64,000 nucleotides of DNA from Longimonas halophila. GTDB taxonomy: Bacteria > Bacteroidota > Rhodothermia > Rhodothermales > Salinibacteraceae. The stretch covers positions 1-64,000 of the forward strand of contig NZ_PDEP01000004.1 in NCBI RefSeq assembly GCF_002554705.1, read 5' to 3'. Shown here piece by piece: positions 58,719-64,000 of this stretch. The position numbers and the translations under genes are program-made. Within the stretch, counting starts at the first letter, position 1, and each line of letters opens with the position of its first letter. The notes beneath the pieces were generated by a model. That model did not search any database. It saw only the letters and a program-made list of their open reading frames with translations, and was not told the DNA's origin.

Positions 58719-59687
58719 ATGCGTATTCTCGTAACAGGAGCCACCGGACTCGTTGGCTCGGCGCTGGTGCGCCAGTTGGTAGCCCAAGACGCCACTGTGC
58801 GCATCTTTCGGCGCCCCGATTCGCCTCTGGATGCGCTCGGTGATGCCGTTGATGCCGTTGAGCACGCCACGGGCGATCTCACCAAGGCGCACACGGTGCA
58901 GCAGGCCATGGAGGGCATTACGCACGTGTACCACGCCGCGGCCCGTGTGGACCTTGGCGCCGACCTGCGTGCGCTGCGTCCGGTCAATGTACATGGCACC
59001 GCCCATGTCTTGAACGCGGCTCAGCAAGCGGGTGCAACCCGTGTGGTGCACACCTCCAGCATTGCCGCACTGGGCCGCCCCGCATCCCACAAGGGACTCA
59101 TCTCAGAAGACAACGCGTGGACGGGCCGCCCTGACCGCTCGGCGTATGCCCAGACCAAGCGCGAGTCGGAGCTGGAAGTGCACCGCAGCATTGCTGAGGG
59201 ACTCGATGCCGTCATCGTGAACCCAGCGCTTGTCTTTGGCACGGGGCGCCCCGATGCCAGCACGCACCGCATTGTGCAGGCGGTACGCAGCGAGCGGCTT
59301 CCGGGCGTACCGCCGGGCGGCACCTGCGTGGTTGACGCCGAAGACGTGGCCATGGGGATGCGGCGGGCTATGCTCCACGGCACCACCGGACGCCGCTACA
59401 TTCTTGGCAGTCAGAACCTGCCCTGGGTGGCGATTATCAGAAAGTTGGCGGAGGCCCATGGCGTGGACGCCCCCAGTCGCATCATTTCGGAGGGCTGGCT
59501 GCGTGCCGCCGGCGGACTGGCGGAGGCCTGGGCGTGGGTTACGCGGGGCACGCCTCGCTTCTCGCGGACGATGGCGCGCTCTGCATCTCGCACCCTGCGC
59601 TACGACACCACGCGGGCCCGCACCGAACTGGAGTGCACGTTTCGCCCGTTTGCCGAAACCGCCGCCCGCATTGCCGAGACGGGGTAG
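58719..59687 (+). CDS. NAD-dependent epimerase/dehydratase (extended SDR)
   Basis: 322 residues. The nucleotide motif is G7-A-T-G-L-V-G-S14 and the catalytic pair Y143-x3-K147 in SAYAQTKRESE, with VHTSSIAALG supplying the Ser. VNPALVFGTGRPD and VDAEDVAMGMRRAM fit the dihydroflavonol-4-reductase-like subgroup often found next to terpenoid or quinone genes. The actual substrate is unknown. It is 87 bases after the biotin carrier gene on the same strand. Confidence 0.9.
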   Translation: MRILVTGATGLVGSALVRQLVAQDATVRIFRRPDSPLDALGDAVDAVEHATGDLTKAHTVQQAMEGITHVYHAAARVDLGADLRALRPVNVHGTAHVLNAAQQAGATRVVHTSSIAALGRPASHKGLISEDNAWTGRPDRSAYAQTKRESELEVHRSIAEGLDAVIVNPALVFGTGRPDASTHRIVQAVRSERLPGVPPGGTCVVDAEDVAMGMRRAMLHGTTGRRYILGSQNLPWVAIIRKLAEAHGVDAPSRIISEGWLRAAGGLAEAWAWVTRGTPRFSRTMARSASRTLRYDTTRARTELECTFRPFAETAARIAETG

Positions 59688-59803
59688 CGCAGGCATGCCT
59701 GCACCGTCTGTGCCCAGATTACAAGGAGTACGTCCGACGTTCGGCTCCGGCTCTGCAGTGCTGAAGCGCCTTCTCCACAAAAATGATTAGGAGCAGCATA
59801 GAT

Positions 59804-59837
59804 AGATCTGACAGGCCGTGCGAGACCTGTCAGATCT
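59804..59837. terminator. Hairpin with 12-bp perfect arms between convergent genes
   Basis: AGATCTGACAGG (59804-59815) and its exact complement (59826-59837) with a ten-base loop. It lies in the gap where the epimerase gene and the FG-GAP gene converge. On the plus strand it is followed by TCTGCTCTC, a weak T-rich tail. Confidence 0.6.
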
Positions 59838-59867
59838 TCTGCTCTCAGAACCACGCGTGGCACAACA

Positions 59868-61739
59868 CTACAGCGTTCCGTTGATGCGATAGTAGCGCAG
59901 TCCGCCGCTCTTTGTGCCGATCATCAGGGCCGGGCGGCCGTCCTCCAGCGTTACCACCGATGGGGTAGCAAGCGGAGGTGCCTCCACCGGAAGCGGGGTC
60001 GGCTCGGATGCAAAAGCAGGCGCGTCGTCGGTGCCCGTGTTGGGGTACATCACAAGCTCCTGCGCCTCCGACCCGACAATGAGGTCGGGCTGGCCGTTGC
60101 CGGTGAGATCGGCAAAGGTGGGGGCACTCCGCCGTTCGCGCTTGACATCGGCCACTGCCGGATGTTCTTCGTGCGGCGTGAACGAGACGGTGCCGTCGGT
60201 GCTTGTGTTTTCGAGCACGTAGAGGCGCCCGTCCGACGCGCCCGACACGATGTCAAGCTGGCCGTCGCCGGTTACGTCCAGTAGCGCCGGGTTGGCGTTG
60301 CCGCTGCTGGGGAGCTCAGCAGTAAAGAGCGGCTCGCTAGCAAATGAGATCGATTCGCTGGAGGACGTGTTCTCATACCCGGCAATGCGTCCGTTCCACG
60401 TGCCCACAACCAGATCGAGCTGGCCGTTGCCTGTCAGGTCAGCAAGCGCCGGGGCATAGTGATAGCTATTGGGCAAGTCGAGCGTGCCCTGCTCTTCCAG
60501 TTGTGGAGCTGTAGCGGTGCCCGTGTTTGTGTAGGCCGTAACGTGCGAGGTTTGGCGGTCCGTGGGCGCCACGCGATTGGCGATCAGCATATCGGAGGCG
60601 CCGTTGCCCGTGAGATCGCCGAACGCTGCGCTTATCTCGCTGCCGGCGTCGATGCCCGAGAGAAAGCGCTCGGTGCGCTTGGTGTAGCTGCCGTCCTCGT
60701 TCGCCTCGTAGAAGTAGAAGTTATCGGCCAGCGTCGCGTTGGGATTGTACGCGCCGCCCAGCACACCAATGAACACGTCAAGCTGCCCGTTGCCCGTCCA
60801 GTCGGTGAGGGCGGGGGCGTTGTATCCGCTTGTAGAGGCGGGCTCAGGCGGCGGAAACGGTGTGGGATCGAGAGGCAGATCGGGCCGGCTACAGGAGCCG
60901 CGATTTTCGAAATAGAGCAGGCTCGTCTCGAAAAAGTCGCCCCACAGCAGGTCGATGTGGCCGTCGTCGTTCACATCGGCAAAGGTGAGTGAGTTGGCCC
61001 CGTGCATGCTTGGGCGCGTGCCGGGCGCAAACTCCTCCACAATCTCAATGTCCTGAAACCGGTCTTCCACGTGCTGAAAGATCGGTACGCCGTCGTCGAA
61101 TCCGGTGGCGCGGTAGTGCGTGATGGTGCCGTTCAGGCGTCCCAGCAGCAGGTCGGGGCGGTCATTGCAGTTCAGGTCAGCGATGTTGGGGATGTTCTGG
61201 CGATCCGAAAAGATGGCCTCGCCCTGGTCATCGCGCAGCGTATCCGCAGCCAGTTCAAACTGCGGATCGGTGGGCGAGCCTACGTTGCGGTAGTACCGAA
61301 TGTAGTTGTAGGGGGATTCGGTGAGCAGGTCGTAGCCCCCGTCCTGATTTTCCACAAACCGAAACCACTCGCCCACGTCCAGGTCCTGGAACCGGTCGGT
61401 TTGCCAAGTGAGAGCCTGGTCGGTAGCGCCGCTGCCATCGTTCTCGAAATACATGAGGCGTCCACTCTGCTCCTGCACAAACAGGTCGACATCCCCGTCG
61501 CTGTCGATATCCACAAACTGGGGGCGCGGCGTGTTGAATCCGCCCAAGAACGGATGCGCAAGCGAGTCGCCCTCGGCATTCAGCACGGGGAACGGCGCAA
61601 TGACGCGCTCAAAGAGTGGCGCGTCCTCGCTGGCGGCGGTCTGTTGCGAATCGACGGTCGATGTGCTGCTACACGCGCTGAGCAGGAGCACAGTCGCAGC
61701 CGTGGCGAGCAGAGCGAAAAGAGGCGAGCGGTGTTGCAT
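59868..61739 (-). CDS. FG-GAP/VCBS repeat lipoprotein
   Basis: 623 residues: signal ending LLLSACSS (Cys23), then about seven to nine FG-GAP/VCBS blades. Calcium-loop repeats include DIDSDGDVDLF, DLNCNDRPDLLLG, DVNDDGHIDLLWG, DWTGNGQLDVFIG, DLTGNGQLDLVVG, DVTGDGQLDIVSG and DLTGNGQPDLIVG, each followed by a Y-x-E/P-N strand. It should be a calcium-bound beta-propeller on the outer membrane surface. No enzymatic residues are evident. It is the last of three minus-strand exported repeat proteins. Confidence 0.9.
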   Translation of the reverse strand: MQHRSPLFALLATAATVLLLSACSSTSTVDSQQTAASEDAPLFERVIAPFPVLNAEGDSLAHPFLGGFNTPRPQFVDIDSDGDVDLFVQEQSGRLMYFENDGSGATDQALTWQTDRFQDLDVGEWFRFVENQDGGYDLLTESPYNYIRYYRNVGSPTDPQFELAADTLRDDQGEAIFSDRQNIPNIADLNCNDRPDLLLGRLNGTITHYRATGFDDGVPIFQHVEDRFQDIEIVEEFAPGTRPSMHGANSLTFADVNDDGHIDLLWGDFFETSLLYFENRGSCSRPDLPLDPTPFPPPEPASTSGYNAPALTDWTGNGQLDVFIGVLGGAYNPNATLADNFYFYEANEDGSYTKRTERFLSGIDAGSEISAAFGDLTGNGASDMLIANRVAPTDRQTSHVTAYTNTGTATAPQLEEQGTLDLPNSYHYAPALADLTGNGQLDLVVGTWNGRIAGYENTSSSESISFASEPLFTAELPSSGNANPALLDVTGDGQLDIVSGASDGRLYVLENTSTDGTVSFTPHEEHPAVADVKRERRSAPTFADLTGNGQPDLIVGSEAQELVMYPNTGTDDAPAFASEPTPLPVEAPPLATPSVVTLEDGRPALMIGTKSGGLRYYRINGTL

Positions 61740-61808
61740 AGGAACGACGGGTTGGGAACGGAGGCTTGCGAAAGAAGGCGCTACGTACGCAGCGCTATGG
61801 AGATAGCG

Positions 61809-63080
61809 TTACCAGCGCGCACGGGTGCCGATGCCGGTTGGGTATTCGCCGACTTCGATGACGTCGACCACCTCTAACGACTCGGTATCGATCACGCTGA
61901 TGGTGCCGTTGTTGCCCGAGGGCATGGCAGCGGATGCGTCTTCGTCGCTGTGGTGAGCGTCGTGCATGGCCTCGTGATCACCGTCGTGCATCTCGCTATG
62001 GCGCGTGCTGTCGTCGTGCATGGCGTCATGATCCATCTCAGCATGGTCCATCTCGTCGTGATTCATCTCGCTGTGGTCCATGCTGTCCTCGTGCTCCATA
62101 TCGCCGCCATCTGTATCGCCCATATCCATATTCATTTGGCGATGATTACTGGAGACGTAGAGGTAGCGCCCGTCAGCAGAGAGGGCCGAGCCATGGGGCT
62201 GTACCAGCGAGGGGTGCTCGATGGTTTCCACCACAGCGCGCGCTTCGGCATCCACCACGCTAATGGTGTTCGACTCTTTGTTGGGCACGTAGATGCGGCG
62301 TCCGTCGGAGCTGTACACGGGATGCCAGGGCTGGGCGCCGACCGTGACGGAGGTATCGGGCGCAAGTGCGCCGTTGTCTTCGCGGTTAAAGAAGAGGAGC
62401 TGTCCGGTCATCTGCCCGGTGCCCACTACGGTGTTGGTCGTGGGCGAGGCGGCCATCTGCACCATGACGTGCGTGGGGCCGCTCAGCGGCGTAAGCTCAC
62501 CGCGCTGGGTGTCGGGATTCAGTCCCATGAGCTGGTTGGTAGCGAGGCTGCCCACGTACACCGCGTCGCCACTGCCCGGAATGGCGATGGCATGCGGGCG
62601 ATCCAGAAACACGTCGACTTGCTCGATGGCCTCCAGGTTGCTGCGTGGCATCATACCGATGCGTTGCGGCGGGTTGACCGCTTTCATGGAATGGGCAGCA
62701 AAGAGATAGTCTTCAGTGGGATGCATAGCGAGGAGGCCCGGCGCCTGCATAGCGGCCTGACTCACAAGCTCGTTCTCGGCGTTGAACTTAAGCACCGTGT
62801 TCTCGCTGATGAGTGAGACGTACCAGGCCGAGCCATCGGGTTCGGCAATGGCGTGGTGCGGACTGGCGTTTTCGGAAAAGCCCAGCTCGGTGAGGTCGAC
62901 CACCGTTTCAACGGTGTTGGTCTCCATGTTGATCACAGAGACGGTAGCTTCCCCCTGATTGCAGACATACAGGCGCTGTGGAACGTCGGCAGGTTGGGCG
63001 ATGGCGGGCGTAGCGGCCCACCCAAGGCCTCCAACAACGAAGGCGATGAGAGCCGCACGGAAAAGGCGAGAGAAACGCAT
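61809..63080 (-). CDS. YVTN-type beta-propeller protein with Met/His/Asp-rich loop
   Basis: 423 residues with a signal peptide (ending PAIAQ). Blades of the YVTN type: RLYVCNQGEATVSVINMETNTVETVVDL, GSAWYVSLISENTVLKF, RRIYVPNKESNTISVVDAEARAVVETIE and NNGTISVIDTESLEVVDVIEVGEYPTGIG. Between the last two blades, residues 316-386 form an insert rich in Met, His and Asp (for example MDHSEMNHDEMDHAEMDH). Such M-x-H and H-x-x-M runs are known in copper-binding exported proteins. Metal binding is therefore inferred for the loop, not the propeller. The ATG at 63080 starts the signal; an earlier in-frame start would overlap the terminator at 63145. Confidence 0.87.
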   Translation of the reverse strand: MRFSRLFRAALIAFVVGGLGWAATPAIAQPADVPQRLYVCNQGEATVSVINMETNTVETVVDLTELGFSENASPHHAIAEPDGSAWYVSLISENTVLKFNAENELVSQAAMQAPGLLAMHPTEDYLFAAHSMKAVNPPQRIGMMPRSNLEAIEQVDVFLDRPHAIAIPGSGDAVYVGSLATNQLMGLNPDTQRGELTPLSGPTHVMVQMAASPTTNTVVGTGQMTGQLLFFNREDNGALAPDTSVTVGAQPWHPVYSSDGRRIYVPNKESNTISVVDAEARAVVETIEHPSLVQPHGSALSADGRYLYVSSNHRQMNMDMGDTDGGDMEHEDSMDHSEMNHDEMDHAEMDHDAMHDDSTRHSEMHDGDHEAMHDAHHSDEDASAAMPSGNNGTISVIDTESLEVVDVIEVGEYPTGIGTRARW

Positions 63081-63144
63081 AGACGGAAGCAGATACGTGA
63101 AACGAAAACGAGGATGCAGGGCCATGCCACGGCACACCAAACCC

Positions 63145-63190
63145 AACGAAAAGCGGGCGGCTACTCGTATAGCAGCCGCCCGCTTTCGTT
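63145..63190 (-). terminator. Strong terminator of the choice-of-anchor B gene
   Basis: AGCGGGCGGCT pairs with AGCCGCCCGCT, extended outward by AACGAAA against TTTCGTT. On the minus strand it ends TTTTCGTT. It lies 26 bases after the stop at 63216 and before the propeller gene, so the two are transcribed separately. Confidence 0.8.
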
Positions 63191-63215
63191 CAGATTTGCA
63201 TGGACCGCATGGCGG

Positions 63216-64000
63216 TTAGAGCGGCTCCTGCTGCGGACGCAGCATGAAGATGCCTTCGCCAATGCTATTCACGAGTACGGTTCCGCTCTCGAAGTAGGGG
63301 TAGTTGCTCCAAGAGCCGGTGAATCCCGGTCCTTCCTGGTAGGGCGCTGTGTCGAACTGCCCCACGACAGACGGCTCCTCGCGATTGCTGATGTCCATCA
63401 GGTGCAACCCGGCTTTGTAGTTTGAGAGATACATCAGGTCGCCCTTCGTGTAGAGGTTGTGCGCACTGGAGTTTGTCTCGAAGAAGAACTCGTCGACGAG
63501 CTGTGGATCTTCGAGGTCGCTCAGATCCCAGATGAGCGTGCGCGTGTTGTCGACGAGGCCTTGCAGCACGTCGAGCTCATCGTTCATGTAGAAGTAGCGC
63601 TGATCCTCACTGAGCCAGCCCTGGTGGGTGTAGCCCGTGTTGGGATAGCTGCTTACGGAGAGGGCCTCAGGATTCTCTTTGTCGGTTACGTCGGCAATGC
63701 TGAGGGCCGTTTCGTTGGCGCCAAAGCAGAGCTCGCGGCCCTGATAGCGTTCGTCGGGGCCTTCGTAGACCACGCACTGCACGTCGTGTGAGTAGCCCGT
63801 GCCGCTGCGCCCGGTGCGTTCGTCAGCAAAGCAGCCTTCGAACTGGGGGGACGCCGGATCCTCAAGATTCACCATGTGCAGGCCGCCGCCGCAGGTTTCC
63901 CCGCCGCCGCTGGCGCCCACAACGTAGGCGTATCCGGTCTCCTCGTTGACGAACACGTTGTGCGCGCTGTTGATGCGGTCGTACACCATGTCGGGTTCGA
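63216..64000 (-). CDS. Choice-of-anchor B family protein, 5' end beyond the window
   Basis: The reading frame is open to the right edge, so at least the N-terminal part is missing; 261 or so residues are visible. Beta-propeller repeats of the LVIVD type: SAHNVFVNEETGYAYVVGAS, GLHMVNLEDPASPQFEGCF, ALSIADVTDKENPEALSVSSYP, LIWDLSDLEDPQLVDEFFF and GLHLMDISNREEPSVVGQFDT. This layout, with HDVQCV and HQGWLSEDQRYFYMNDE, is that of the exported choice-of-anchor B family, whose C-termini may carry different anchors; here it ends without one, soon after FMLRPQQ. Function unknown. Confidence 0.85.
   Translation of the reverse strand, partial: EPDMVYDRINSAHNVFVNEETGYAYVVGASGGGETCGGGLHMVNLEDPASPQFEGCFADERTGRSGTGYSHDVQCVVYEGPDERYQGRELCFGANETALSIADVTDKENPEALSVSSYPNTGYTHQGWLSEDQRYFYMNDELDVLQGLVDNTRTLIWDLSDLEDPQLVDEFFFETNSSAHNLYTKGDLMYLSNYKAGLHLMDISNREEPSVVGQFDTAPYQEGPGFTGSWSNYPYFESGTVLVNSIGEGIFMLRPQQEPL

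Overview
The window is 64 kb of a GC-rich bacterial chromosome. Several features point to the Rhodothermota/Bacteroidota, most like a halophilic Salinibacter-type member of the Rhodothermales: many proteins are visibly rich in Asp and Glu; an S8 peptidase ends in a type IX secretion (Por) sorting domain; one promoter has the Bacteroidota form TTTG-N19-TAnnTTTG; class II DAHP synthase, UbiE/MenG and a eukaryote-like SLC12 cation-chloride permease are present. This placement is inferred from gene content only. No rRNA, tRNA, CRISPR array or prophage was recognised.

Layout. 0-5 kb: 3' tip of an IS4-like transposase, a Gfo/Idh/MocA oxidoreductase and nicotinate phosphoribosyltransferase (minus), then der and a phosphatidylcholine synthase (plus). 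5-6.5 kb: an AT-rich lipoprotein gene and a hairpin-rich gap. 6.5-11 kb: a sulfur cassette (two half-size YeeE/YedE proteins, a CstB-like persulfide dioxygenase-rhodanese, a SulP permease). 11-21 kb: PQQ-type sugar dehydrogenase, GT4 glycosyltransferase, metallo-beta-lactamase hydrolase, SLC12 permease, three-gene transhydrogenase pntAA-pntAB-pntB and a twin-domain secreted protein. 21-29.5 kb: aspS, a REP-associated transposase between two REPIN-like elements, an Atg22/UMF1-type MFS protein, a heptad-repeat coiled-coil protein, M32 carboxypeptidase and class II DAHP synthase. 29.5-32.7 kb: a small segment bounded by inverted copies of a 13-bp repeat, holding an AT-rich secreted coiled-coil protein and a C-terminally clipped trypsin-like lipoprotein. 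32.6-39.5 kb: a RuvC-fold protein, a small membrane protein, tesA divergent from ybbA, a solitary KAP P-loop NTPase, and an ADP-forming acyl-CoA synthetase fused to a GNAT domain. 40-48 kb: dusB, YbfF-like esterase, S9 peptidase, M20 amidohydrolase, Nfu and Mrp. 48-52.5 kb: a beta-propeller lipoprotein and a T9SS-exported subtilisin. 53.5-58 kb: a compact minus-strand run aat, DUF1460, pfkA, menG/ubiE, prmA. 58-64 kb: a biotin carrier, an epimerase, and three exported repeat proteins (FG-GAP, YVTN propeller with a Met/His insert, choice-of-anchor B).

Most genes are core metabolism or translation and look ordinary. The accessory content is mainly in the intergenic DNA. At least four families of short palindromes are scattered between genes. 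The best-defined is a REPIN-like family whose two elements flank the RAYT transposase; one of these is itself interrupted by a 173-bp element with 8-bp terminal inverted repeats. The strongest protein-level leads are the solitary KAP NTPase (possible phage-exclusion gene), the Met/His-rich loop inside an exported propeller, the intact catalytic His in the synthetase-GNAT fusion, and the RuvC-like single-domain protein.
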